A DNA stretch of 64,000 bases from Gammaproteobacteria bacterium (GTDB lineage Bacteria > Gemmatimonadota > Gemmatimonadetes > Longimicrobiales > Gaopeijiaceae), in NCBI GenBank assembly GCA_028819075.1, contig JAPPMM010000016.1, forward strand, positions 1-64,000. The letters run 5' to 3'. Below, piece by piece: positions 34,367-42,924 of the stretch; positions within the stretch are counted from its first letter, which is position 1; every line of letters begins with the position of its first letter. The notes under the pieces were generated by a model that saw nothing but the letters and a program-made list of their open reading frames with translations, did not search any database and was not told the DNA's origin. The position numbers and the translations under genes are program-made.

Positions 34367-36022
34367 CTACCGCCCGCTGCCGTCCGAGACTGCGGCCCGT
34401 TCCGCCTTCGCCTGACGCACCATCTCGCGCACGTCCTCCAGAAGCTGCTGGGCGTCGTAAATGATGCCGTCCTTGATGGTGTACTTGATTCCCCCGACGC
34501 GCCCGGGCACGCCGGTTTCGTCGTCCAGCTTGGGCGCGCCGTTGCCGTACAGCACCTTCAGGTTCTCGAGCGGATTCTCATCCACCAGAACCAGGTCGGC
34601 GCGCGTATTCGGACGAATGATGCCGAAGTCGGCGGGAGCGTCGTCGTACTTGGTGAGCATCTGCGCGGGGTACAGGGTCGCGGAGCGGATCACCTCCACG
34701 GGATGGAAGCCCGCCTCGCGCAGCAGCTCGAACTCGCGGATGTAGTCGAAGCCGTAGAGCTTGTAGATGAAGCCCGAGTCCGAGCCCGTGGTCACGATCC
34801 CGCCGGCGTTCTTGTAGTCGTTCAGGAAGTGCATCCACTTCTGGTAGAACCTGCGCCAGTGGTACTCGTCCTCGGTGGTCCAGTAGAACCAGTAGGATCC
34901 GTGCGCCACCCGGCTGGGCTGGTAGAAGTCCTCCTGCGACGGAAGCGTGTACTCCTCGTGGTAATCCGCTTCGCGCGCGCGCATGACGTCGCGGCTGGCC
35001 TCGTAGATGGTCATCGTGGGGTCGAGCCCGAAGCCCAGCTCAAGGAACTCGTCGATGAGGTCCTCCCACTGCTCGCTGCCGGGCTCCGCGGCCTGGTACC
35101 AGAGGCGTCCCACGTTGCCGAAGCGGTGCTGCTCGTCGTTGTAGTTGTAGTTGAGGGGCCAGTCTTGGACCGAGTAGTCGGTGAGCATGGACTCCATGAG
35201 GCCGTAGTAGTGCGTCATCATGTCCAGTCCGACCCGCGCCGCCTCGACCGCCGTCATGCGCGCCATGCCCATCTGGTCGAGGTGGGCGACGGTTTCCAGG
35301 TCGAAGCGATGCGCCTCGTCGATGAGCGCGGCCATGATCTCGGGGTCGTAGGCGCCCAGCTTGAGGCCGTCGATGGTCTGGCCCTCGATTTCCTGGGACG
35401 CGGCCCAGCGCACCCACTCGCGCGCGTCCTCGGGAGTGATGATCAGGCGTCCGCCCCAGCCCTCGCCGCTTCCGGGACGCGCATACGAGTACATGTGAGG
35501 CGCGACGATGGTGTTCTGGGCCGCCAACGCCTTCTCGCGCAGCTGCCACTCGAATCCCCCGTGGGGCACGCCGCGCGACGTGGTGATCCCGTGGCCCAGC
35601 CAGAGCTTGTAGACGTATTCGCCCTGCGGGGCCTTGGGAACGCCTCCCGTGTGGGCGTGCATGTCGACGAAGCCGGGGAGCAGGAACATGCCCTCGCCGT
35701 CGATCTCGTGGTCGCCCGCCTCCGGGCGGCGCTGCTCGTTGATGTCCACCAGCGGGTAGCCCACCGAGGCTATCTCGACGATGCGGTTGTTCTCGATGAC
35801 GACGTCCATCGGCCCCCGGGGCGGCGAGCCGGTGCCGTCGATGACGGTCACCCCGCGGATGATCAGGCGATCGAAGGGGCCCTGGCCCTCGTCGGCGCCG
35901 CGGGGGGTAGTGGGCTCCATCTGAGCCTGCGCGGCGATGGGCGCGAGGGAGACCGCCAGCGCACAGAGCAGGCCGTGCAACAGGAACGGGAACGGGCGCC
36001 GGGACGACCTATGATGCGTCAT
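34367..36022 (-). CDS. Exported amidohydrolase
   Basis: 551 residues from ATG 36022 with GGAGG six bases before it. A signal peptide (about 1-33, ending AQA) indicates export. The metal-dependent hydrolase fold shows VIDGTGSPPRGPMDVVIENNRI, HxH in PGFVDMHAHTGG, the barrel histidine in VAHLDQMG, and late GIVTTGSDSGFI with the metal Asp. The closing LYPAQMLTKYD and RADLVLVDENP are family-typical. It likely hydrolyses a cyclic amide or dipeptide-like bond in the periplasm. The frame is open further upstream to 36244, but that part belongs to a different, decayed gene. Confidence 0.85.
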   Translation of the reverse strand: MTHHRSSRRPFPFLLHGLLCALAVSLAPIAAQAQMEPTTPRGADEGQGPFDRLIIRGVTVIDGTGSPPRGPMDVVIENNRIVEIASVGYPLVDINEQRRPEAGDHEIDGEGMFLLPGFVDMHAHTGGVPKAPQGEYVYKLWLGHGITTSRGVPHGGFEWQLREKALAAQNTIVAPHMYSYARPGSGEGWGGRLIITPEDAREWVRWAASQEIEGQTIDGLKLGAYDPEIMAALIDEAHRFDLETVAHLDQMGMARMTAVEAARVGLDMMTHYYGLMESMLTDYSVQDWPLNYNYNDEQHRFGNVGRLWYQAAEPGSEQWEDLIDEFLELGFGLDPTMTIYEASRDVMRAREADYHEEYTLPSQEDFYQPSRVAHGSYWFYWTTEDEYHWRRFYQKWMHFLNDYKNAGGIVTTGSDSGFIYKLYGFDYIREFELLREAGFHPVEVIRSATLYPAQMLTKYDDAPADFGIIRPNTRADLVLVDENPLENLKVLYGNGAPKLDDETGVPGRVGGIKYTIKDGIIYDAQQLLEDVREMVRQAKAERAAVSDGSGR

Positions 36023-36029
36023 GGGGTTC

Positions 36030-36244
36030 CTCCAGGGATGAACGGATCCGGTACGGCGCTGGAAATCTAGGGAAAGCGCGGGCGGGGTGCGAACGGGAGA
36101 ACGCCGTCCCGGGCCGGTGGGGACGGACGGTCCCGCCTCGTGAACCTCCTCCTCGATCCCCCCGTCTGGCTCTGGAGCCTCTTGTCGATAGCCGCCGTCA
36201 ACGGCCGACACCCAGCCGCTCGCGTCAACGACCAGGGGCTTCAA
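36030..36244 (-). pseudogene. VapC-like PIN toxin remnant
   Basis: The ATG at 36244 opens a frame starting MKPLVVDASGWVSAVD, the classic first strand of a PIN-domain RNase with its catalytic Asp. After about 18 residues the PIN pattern ends and the frame runs in phase into the amidohydrolase. The start overlaps the stop of the small gene at 36241-36402 as in vapBC operons. The rest of the toxin is lost, so it should be inactive. Confidence 0.5.
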
Positions 36245-36402
36245 CCTGGTTCGAGCCGATTCCGATCGGCTTCAAGGTGCTCGAGCGCGGTGGGCCCGGG
36301 CGGCGCCTGTTCCATCGCGGCATGGCAGTCCCTCAACCACGCGCGGAGCCATTCCTCAGGCGTCTGCTGGTCCGCCGCTTCATTCTCGATGGTGGCTTTC
36401 AT
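36241..36402 (-). CDS. Possible orphan VapB-like antitoxin
   Basis: 53 residues: MKATIENEAADQQTPEEWLRAW and on to NRLEPG. The product is acidic and helical, with no clear ribbon-helix-helix or AbrB fold. Its stop overlaps the start of the PIN remnant by four bases, the usual antitoxin-toxin arrangement. It follows the RNA ligase gene by 37 bases. It may be a surviving antitoxin or a decayed gene. Confidence 0.4.
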   Translation of the reverse strand: MKATIENEAADQQTPEEWLRAWLRDCHAAMEQAPPGPTALEHLEADRNRLEPG

Positions 36403-36439
36403 GTCGCTTTCATGGCCAGCGCGCCCAGGCAACAGGTCG

Positions 36440-37357
36440 TCAATCCCCGAACGCGGCTTCCGCCAGCCGCTTCTTGTACCACTCGGGGAACCCCTTGGTG
36501 ACCGCGCCGTCGAAGCGCTTCTCGAAGTGCTTCCACAGGCGGTCCTTGAGGTCGTCCAGGCACTCCTCGCGCACGTCCTCGCGGATGTGGCGGATGATCC
36601 TGCCGATCTCGACCGGGGTGCCGCCTTCGATCAGCCCCTCGGCCAGGAGCCCGGTCACCACCTTCTCCCAGCGGGCCGGGCCGGACACCGATTCCGCCAG
36701 GACCTTCAGGAACTCGGTCTGCCTGAGGCGCTTCCAATCGGGGTTGCCGGCGTGGGCCTCCTTGAACTTCTCCGAGACGAACTTGGCCCGGATTGGGAGA
36801 CCGTCCTCGCCGAAGAGGGGAACCTCGTGGGCACGCTTGATGACCACGCCCTCGATCCTGGGCCCGCCCAGGAACGACTCGAGTTCCAGCAGCTTCTCCA
36901 GCCGGGCCGGGCTCGACAGCATCCCCTCGAAGAGGATGGGCACCGCCTCGATCCCCAGCCGGGTCGCCACCCGGGCCTTTTCCTCGTAGCCGAGGTAGTC
37001 CTCGGTGCCGGCGTCGACATCGAACAGAGCGATGTAGCCCTGCGGCACGCGGCCATAGGCGAGCGTGTTGTGGCGCGGCCGGCCCACCGCCTCACCGCGA
37101 TAGACGACGCCCGGCGACAGCAGGCCATCTGCGGCCATCCGCCGGATCGACGCGACCGACGGGGCGAAGAGGTTCGGCGGCTCGTCCAGATCGAGCGTGA
37201 GCCGTTTGGAGCGGGCCGACAGGCGCGGCGGATCGCCGACCAGACCCCAACTGATCTGCGAGCCGTCCACCTTCTCTTCCACGACGACGGGCTTGTCGAG
37301 CAGTCCCTTCGTCGCACGGTGGCCGAGGGCGAATATCTTTCCGTAGCGTCCCAGCAT
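36440..37357 (-). CDS. RNA ligase (Rnl2-like nucleotidyltransferase)
   Basis: 305 residues from ATG 37357. Motif I is EEKVDGSQ with the AMP-accepting Lys29. Later motifs are YRGEAVGRP (III-like), IEGVVIKR (IV) and RAKFVSEKFKEAH (V). It matches the bacterial RNA ligase family related to T4 Rnl2, which joins RNA 3'-OH and 5'-phosphate ends using ATP. A helical C-terminal domain follows. It is divergent from ligA, with 335 bases between. The decayed toxin-antitoxin pair lies just downstream, so a link to RNA repair after toxin damage is tempting but speculative. Confidence 0.82.
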   Translation of the reverse strand: MLGRYGKIFALGHRATKGLLDKPVVVEEKVDGSQISWGLVGDPPRLSARSKRLTLDLDEPPNLFAPSVASIRRMAADGLLSPGVVYRGEAVGRPRHNTLAYGRVPQGYIALFDVDAGTEDYLGYEEKARVATRLGIEAVPILFEGMLSSPARLEKLLELESFLGGPRIEGVVIKRAHEVPLFGEDGLPIRAKFVSEKFKEAHAGNPDWKRLRQTEFLKVLAESVSGPARWEKVVTGLLAEGLIEGGTPVEIGRIIRHIREDVREECLDDLKDRLWKHFEKRFDGAVTKGFPEWYKKRLAEAAFGD

Positions 37358-37692
37358 GGTTCTCGTCCGCGTGGAGTTCCGGCTCGCGACAGGTTGTCGA
37401 GAGCTTCTCGCGGCGCGAGAACCGGGATGGGCGGCCGACGGAAGTCGGCTGTGGCTTCGCGTGATGATGCGCCGGGCTGCAGCGAGACGGAATAAGCATG
37501 GCCGGGGCCTTCCGGTCAAGAGGGCCATGGGCGCTCTCGGCCGCCAGAAAGCGAAGCTCTCCGTCGGCGGCGAATCCCCCGGAGCGTGGCCATTGCGTTG
37601 GGGTTATCGTTGTGTCATTCGTCACCGCTGGCGGGCACAATCCGCATCCGGCCCGGCCCGAGGAGCCTCCCCGACCCCTTGAGAACCACGAC
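37358..37692. other. Divergent spacer between RNA ligase and ligA
   Basis: This 335-base gap has open frames on both strands, but they read as low-complexity Arg-rich shadows. The ligA frame is open back to an ATG at 37498, yet that extension has no family similarity. I see no good promoter pair. It presumably holds the promoters of both ligase genes. Confidence 0.4.
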
Positions 37693-39753
37693 GTGACCCC
37701 GACCGAGGGGGAAGTTCGGCGCCGAGCCGACCGCCTGCGCGCCGAGATCAGGCGCCACGACCACCTCTACCATGTCGAGAACCGGCCGGAGATCTCGGAC
37801 GGCGCCTACGACAGGCTGTTTCGCGAGCTTCAGGCCATCGAGGAGGCGTTTCCGCACCTCCTGACCCCCGACTCGCCCACCCAGCGGGTCGGGGCGGATC
37901 CGCTTTCGGAGCTGCCGGTGGTGCCGCATGTGGTGGCCATGCTCTCGCTCGACTCATCCGAATCGGAGGAGGATCTGCGCCGCTTCGACGAGCGCGTACG
38001 CAAGGCGGTGGACGGGCCGGTCGAGTACCTCGTGGAGCCAAAACTGGATGGGTCGTCGCTGGAAGTGGTCTATGTGGATGGGGTGCTGGACCGCGCCGTG
38101 ACGCGGGGGAACGGGGTGGAGGGCGAGGGCGTCACCGAGAATGCCCGCACGATTCCTTCGGTGCCGCTGCGGCTACGCGCCGGGCGTGACCCGCTCCCGA
38201 TCCCATCCCTGCTCGCAGTCCGCGGTGAGGTCCTCATGTACCTCTCTTCCTTCGAGGAACTCAACCAGGGCCGGGTCGAAGCCGGTCTCGAACCCTACGC
38301 CAACCCGCGTAACGCGGCGGCGGGCGCGCTGCGCCAACTGGACTCGCGCATCACTCGGACGCGGCCGCTGGAGTTTTTCGCCTTCGACATCCTCGACGTC
38401 ACCTGGACGGCCTCCGGCACCGGGGACGGAGAGCCCTCCGCCCCCGAAAAAGCGATGGGCTTCGACACCGACGAGCAGGCGGTGGAAGTGCTGCACAGGT
38501 GGGGGCTGCGGCTGCCGGACCGCACCCGCAAGGTGGCGGACATCGACGAAGCCATCGCCTATCACGCCGATTTCGCGCGGGACCGGGACGACCTTGACTA
38601 CGAGATCGACGGGGTGGTGCTGAAGCTGAACGCGCTGGCTCCGCGTGCCGCGCTGGGGAGCACCTCCCATCATCCCAGGTGGGCGTTCGCATTCAAGTTC
38701 GCGCCCCGGCAGGAGGTGACCCGCCTGGAGCGCATCACCGTGCAGGTCGGCCGCACGGGAAAGCTGACTCCGCTCGCCCTGCTGCGCCCCGTCGAGGTTG
38801 GGGGCGTGACCGTGTCGCGCGCCTCGCTGCACAACCGCGAGGAGCTGGAGCGCAAGGATGTGCGCGCGGGTGACCTGGTCCGCATTCAGCGCGCGGGCGA
38901 CGTCATTCCGCAGGTGGTCGAGCGGGTGGAGGAACCCGGGCGGGCGCGCAGCGAACCCTTCCCGATGCCCGAGGAGTGCCCCCGGTGCGGCGCGGCCGTG
39001 GTGGAAGAGGGGCCGTTCGTGGTGTGTTCGAACCGCCTGGGCTGTCCGGCCCAACTGGAACGCGGCATCGAGCATTTCGTGTCGCGGGGCGGGCTCGACA
39101 TCGAGGGCCTGGGTTCGGAGACGGTCGCGCTGCTGGTCGGTGAGGGCCTGGTGCGCGAGCCCGCCGACCTCTTCGATCTGACGCCGGACGACCTCCTCAA
39201 GCTCGAGGGGTTCGCGGAAACCCGGTCGCGAAAGCTGGCGGCGGCGATTCTGAGCGGGAAGAAAACGGAACTCGCGCGCTTCATCTACGGCCTGGGCATC
39301 CCCGAGGTGGGGGCCACGGTGGCGCGCGTACTGGCCGCCGAGTTCCGCGATCTCGCGACCCTGCGCGAAATCACGGCGGAGCGGCTGGAGGAGGTGGAGG
39401 GGATCGGGCCCATCATGTCGAAGAAGATCACGCGGTTCTTCAACGATGATGCCCGCGCCGCTTCCGTCGATGCCATTCTGTCCAAGGGCTTCGACCTGAT
39501 TCCTCCGCCCGAGCGGGAGAGCCGCGCGCTGGAGGGAAAGAGCTTCGTGTTCACCGGAAAGCTGGACTCGATCACGCGATCCGAGGCGAAGAAGCGCGTG
39601 GAGAGCCTGGGTGGGCGCGTGGTTTCTTCCGTAAGTTCCGCCACCGGCTACCTGGTCAGGGGGGAGCGACCGGGATCCAAGGCGAAGAAGGCCGAAGAGC
39701 TGGGTGTTCCTGTGCTGGACGAACAAGCCTTCCTGAGGTTGCTCGAGGAATAG
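37693..39753 (+). CDS. ligA: NAD-dependent DNA ligase
   Basis: 686 residues from GTG 37693. Domains in order: Ia domain with HDHLYHVENRPEISDGAYD (NMN binding), adenylation domain with the AMP-Lys in EPKLDGSS, OB fold, Cys4 zinc finger (CPRCG and CSNRLGCP), helix-hairpin-helix repeats, and a C-terminal BRCT (LEGKSFVFTGKLDS). It seals nicks in replication and repair using NAD. Length is normal. An internal Ser/Gly/Glu-rich loop (TASGTGDGEPSAPEK) lies in the adenylation domain. The start choice rests on family alignment because no strong ribosome binding site is present. Confidence 0.95.
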   Translation: MTPTEGEVRRRADRLRAEIRRHDHLYHVENRPEISDGAYDRLFRELQAIEEAFPHLLTPDSPTQRVGADPLSELPVVPHVVAMLSLDSSESEEDLRRFDERVRKAVDGPVEYLVEPKLDGSSLEVVYVDGVLDRAVTRGNGVEGEGVTENARTIPSVPLRLRAGRDPLPIPSLLAVRGEVLMYLSSFEELNQGRVEAGLEPYANPRNAAAGALRQLDSRITRTRPLEFFAFDILDVTWTASGTGDGEPSAPEKAMGFDTDEQAVEVLHRWGLRLPDRTRKVADIDEAIAYHADFARDRDDLDYEIDGVVLKLNALAPRAALGSTSHHPRWAFAFKFAPRQEVTRLERITVQVGRTGKLTPLALLRPVEVGGVTVSRASLHNREELERKDVRAGDLVRIQRAGDVIPQVVERVEEPGRARSEPFPMPEECPRCGAAVVEEGPFVVCSNRLGCPAQLERGIEHFVSRGGLDIEGLGSETVALLVGEGLVREPADLFDLTPDDLLKLEGFAETRSRKLAAAILSGKKTELARFIYGLGIPEVGATVARVLAAEFRDLATLREITAERLEEVEGIGPIMSKKITRFFNDDARAASVDAILSKGFDLIPPPERESRALEGKSFVFTGKLDSITRSEAKKRVESLGGRVVSSVSSATGYLVRGERPGSKAKKAEELGVPVLDEQAFLRLLEE

Positions 39754-39935
39754 CCGAGCGGAATCCGGGACTACCGGCCGTGCCGGAGCTGCGGGTGACG
39801 GTGTCCGCAATCCCGCGGGGGCCCGGATGGCATTCACCGGTGCGCGATTTCAGCGGTACGTTTATCGTTCGTGACATGAAACCCCCGAATCGCGCCCCCA
39901 GCCGCCGCTCCGTGGCCCCTCCCGGATAGCCGGAT

Positions 39936-40898
39936 TTGATCCTCCCCGCACTGGGCCTGTTCGGCGGCGTGATCGGCCTCTATCTCGGCGCCCATTGGCT
40001 CGTTTTCGGCGCGGCCGGCCTGGGCAGGACGATCGGGGCGCGGCCCATCGTGGTGGGGCTGACCGTGGTCTCGCTGGGCACGTCCGCGCCCGAACTGGTG
40101 GTGTGTGTGCTCGCCGCCATCGGGGGGAGTTCCGACCTGGCGATCGGCAACGCCCTCGGCTCCAATCTCGCCAACGTCGGCCTGATCCTCGCGGTCACCG
40201 CGATCGTCCAGCCGCTCGGCGTCAACCGGCGCATGGTGGTACGCGAGATTCCGGCAATGCTCGCGATCACCGTGCTGGCCTATCCGCTGATCGCCGACCA
40301 GTACGCATCTCGACTGGACGGGGCGGTTCTCCTGGGCGTGCTCGTGATCTACCTGGGCGCTCTGCTGCGCTCGGCGCGCCGCGAGACCCCCGAGATCCTC
40401 AAGGAGTTCGAGGCGTTTTCCGAGGATGATGCCCGTACGAAGCCGACATCGGTCACGAAGAACGTGCTGCTGGTCCTCCTGGGATCGGGACTTCTGGTGC
40501 TGGGCGGGAGGCTGATCGTAGTCAGCGCAATCGATATCGCCACGGGGATGGGCATCTCGGAGCTGCTCATCGGCGGAACCGTCGTCGCCATCGGCACATC
40601 GCTGCCCGAACTGGCCACCTCGGTGGTCGCGGCGACGCGCAATGAGGCGGATATCGCCGTCGGCAACGTCATCGGCTCCAACATCTTCAATCTGACGGCG
40701 GTCCTGGGCACCGCCGCCGTCATCGAACCGCTCTCGGTCGCCTCGGGCGTGCTGGGCCGCGAATTCCTCGCGATGTTCATCCTGTCGGCGCTGGTGTGGC
40801 CGATGGCGTGGTCCGCGCTCAAGGTTCGGCGCTGGGAAGGACTTACGCTCCTCGCGCTCTACGCCGTATTCTGGCTGTGGCTGGGGGGGAGCGCATGA
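39936..40898 (+). CDS. Calcium/sodium antiporter (CaCA family)
   Basis: 320 residues, probably from a TTG start, with about ten membrane helices in two inverted halves. The two alpha-repeat signatures are GTSAPELVVCVLA with GNALGSNLANVG, and GTSLPELATSVVAA with GNVIGSNIFNL. A short acidic loop lies between halves (FEAFSEDDARTK). It exchanges Ca2+ for Na+ (YrbG type) at the inner membrane. The stop overlaps the next gene's ATG (ATGA), coupling it to the DUF2157 protein. Confidence 0.9.
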   Translation: MILPALGLFGGVIGLYLGAHWLVFGAAGLGRTIGARPIVVGLTVVSLGTSAPELVVCVLAAIGGSSDLAIGNALGSNLANVGLILAVTAIVQPLGVNRRMVVREIPAMLAITVLAYPLIADQYASRLDGAVLLGVLVIYLGALLRSARRETPEILKEFEAFSEDDARTKPTSVTKNVLLVLLGSGLLVLGGRLIVVSAIDIATGMGISELLIGGTVVAIGTSLPELATSVVAATRNEADIAVGNVIGSNIFNLTAVLGTAAVIEPLSVASGVLGREFLAMFILSALVWPMAWSALKVRRWEGLTLLALYAVFWLWLGGSA

Positions 40899-42028
40899 GC
40901 AGATCCGACATGGAATCCGCGCTGGAGCGCTGGCAGGAGGCCGGGCTTGTCTCCGGCGAGCTGGCCGAGCGGCTGCGCGAGGAGCACGCGCACAGCCAAC
41001 GGCGCGCGCGTCGCCGGTTTCTGCAATACGCCGTCGCGGGAATGGCAGGCATTCTGCTGGTGATCGCGGCGGTCACCTTCTTTGCCTGGTCGTGGCCCGA
41101 CCTGGGGCCCGCGGCGCGCACATGGGTGATTGCCGGGACGGGGATCGCGATCGTGCTGCTGGGGATGCGGCTCGAGGCGGCGCGGCGCTACGTGCCGGTG
41201 ACGTACGCGCTCCAGACCAGCGGTCTGATCCTGCTCCTCACGGCGTACGTGTACTCGATGGAGGCCTGGGAAAACACGACGCCAGGCGGCGTCGTGGTCG
41301 GCCTTCTCGCCCTTGCAACTCCGGCCGCGACCATCCCGGTCTTCGTGCGCCGCAACCCGATCATGCCGGCGGTGGGCACGGCGCTCGGCTACGGCTTTCT
41401 GGCGGCGTTTCTCTTTCGAGCCTTCGATCTGGACACCGACGTCATCATCTGGATCCTCGACGGTGCGCTGGCGGCTGCCCTGGTGGTTCTTGCCCTGCTG
41501 ATGCGGACGGGAAACACCCGGTCCGTCTCACGTCGAACCCTGTACGCCTTCACCGTCAGCCTCTACGTGGGCTATCCTATGGCGGGCCTTACCGTGGCCG
41601 GGCCCTTCGAGCTCGGCGCGGAGGCGCTCCTGGCGCTGGACGCGTGGCTGTTGCTGGTCACAGCGCTGGCCCTCTGGGGCATCTATCGAGCTCCGGCGAT
41701 GCTGCGGAGCGCACGCTACAGCCTGCACCTCGCGGCATCGGTCCTGATTGCCATTCCTCTGGGGTTCGGAACCGCGCTCGATGTGTACGATCTTCCGCCG
41801 CTGGGCGCCGCAGCTGTGGTGGCGGGAGCCGGGGCGTGCGGACTGTCGTACGGACTGCGCACGAACGCGCGGCCGCTCGTGCTGTGTTCCTGCGTGACCA
41901 TCGTGTGCGCCGCATGGTATCTGGCTGTCGACGCCGGCGACAGACTGGGTTCCGTAGTCGCGCTGGCGTTTACGGCGGCGCTGTTCTTCTGGGTGGCTAC
42001 CCGGTTGGGCAGGGAGAAGGAGGCATGA
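40895..42028 (+). CDS. DUF2157 multi-pass membrane protein
   Basis: 377 residues from ATG 40895. The N-terminal 45 residues are a soluble helical DUF2157 domain ([22 protein letters not shown]). About eleven membrane helices follow, with short loops. No catalytic motif is visible. Relatives are widespread and of unknown function. It overlaps the antiporter gene by four bases and FabI begins just after, so all three probably share a transcript. Confidence 0.75.
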   Translation: MSRSDMESALERWQEAGLVSGELAERLREEHAHSQRRARRRFLQYAVAGMAGILLVIAAVTFFAWSWPDLGPAARTWVIAGTGIAIVLLGMRLEAARRYVPVTYALQTSGLILLLTAYVYSMEAWENTTPGGVVVGLLALATPAATIPVFVRRNPIMPAVGTALGYGFLAAFLFRAFDLDTDVIIWILDGALAAALVVLALLMRTGNTRSVSRRTLYAFTVSLYVGYPMAGLTVAGPFELGAEALLALDAWLLLVTALALWGIYRAPAMLRSARYSLHLAASVLIAIPLGFGTALDVYDLPPLGAAAVVAGAGACGLSYGLRTNARPLVLCSCVTIVCAAWYLAVDAGDRLGSVVALAFTAALFFWVATRLGREKEA

Positions 42029-42029
42029 A

Positions 42030-42920
42030 ATGCTGGGGATAGATCTGAGCGGCAAGCGCGCGTTCATCGCCGGGGTCGCGGACGACAGGGGGTACGGCTG
42101 GGCCATCGCCCGCGCGCTTGCTGCGGCCGGTGCCACGATCTGCCTGGGCACCTGGCCCCCGGTGATGCGCATCTTCCGGATGAGCCTGAAGCGGGGAAGG
42201 CTGGATCGCTCGCTTCCGGGCGGAGGTGAACTCGAGATCGAGAAGATCTATCCCCTCGACGCCATCTTCGACACCCCGGACGACATTCCCGCGAAGTATC
42301 GGGACGACAAGCGCTATCGTGCGGTCGACGGCTACACCATCCAGGAGGTCGCGGACACCCTTCGCGCCGATTTCGGGGATGGGTGCCTGGATATCCTCGT
42401 GCACTCGCTCGCGAACGGCCCCGAGGTGCGCAAGCCGCTCATCGAGACCAGCCGCAGCGGCTACCTGGCCGCGATCAGCGCCAGTTCCTACTCCCTCGTG
42501 AGCATGGTTCAGCGCTTCGGTCCCCTCATGCGACCGGGCGCGGCGGCGGTCTCGCTGAGCTACCTGGCTTCCGAACGCGTCATCCCCGGGTACGGCGGGG
42601 GAATGAGCGCGGCCAAGGCGGCGCTCGAGAGCGACACCCGCGTGCTCGCCTTCGAGGCGGGGAGGCGGTGGGGGATGCGGGTGAACACCATCAGCGCGGG
42701 CCCGCTGCCCAGCCGGGCGGCGTCCGCGATCGGCCTGATCGACCGCATGGTCGAGTACTACCGCACCAATGCGGCCCTGCCGGAGGTGAATACCGCCGAC
42801 GACGTGGCCAACGCCGCCGCCTTCCTGTGCTCGCCGCTGGGGGCGGGGATCACCGGCGCGACCCTCCATGTGGACAAGGGCTACCACGTCATGGGCATCG
42901 CTGCGGAGCCGCAGCTCTAG
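42030..42920 (+). CDS. fabI: Enoyl-ACP reductase FabI, plant-type
   Basis: 296 residues, with AAGGAGG seven bases before the ATG. The NADH-binding [13 protein letters not shown] opens the Rossmann fold. The catalytic pair is Tyr188 and Lys196 in [17 protein letters not shown]. The eight-residue step and the insert [19 protein letters not shown] are the marks of chloroplast/apicomplexan ENR, not of E. coli FabI. The enzyme reduces trans-2-enoyl-ACP in fatty acid elongation. The substrate-loop [15 protein letters not shown] is conserved. Triclosan sensitivity cannot be judged from sequence alone. Confidence 0.9.
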   Translation: MLGIDLSGKRAFIAGVADDRGYGWAIARALAAAGATICLGTWPPVMRIFRMSLKRGRLDRSLPGGGELEIEKIYPLDAIFDTPDDIPAKYRDDKRYRAVDGYTIQEVADTLRADFGDGCLDILVHSLANGPEVRKPLIETSRSGYLAAISASSYSLVSMVQRFGPLMRPGAAAVSLSYLASERVIPGYGGGMSAAKAALESDTRVLAFEAGRRWGMRVNTISAGPLPSRAASAIGLIDRMVEYYRTNAALPEVNTADDVANAAAFLCSPLGAGITGATLHVDKGYHVMGIAAEPQL

Positions 42921-42924
42921 GGCG

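Noticed and set aside
34367-36244. A single 625-residue protein joining a PIN start to the amidohydrolase.
   Set aside because: The ribosome binding site and signal peptide at 36022 show the real start. The upstream part is a toxin remnant in the same phase by chance.
37498-37692. An N-terminal extension of LigA from ATG 37498.
   Set aside because: The added 65 residues are low-complexity and absent from the family. The GTG at 37693 begins the conserved domain.
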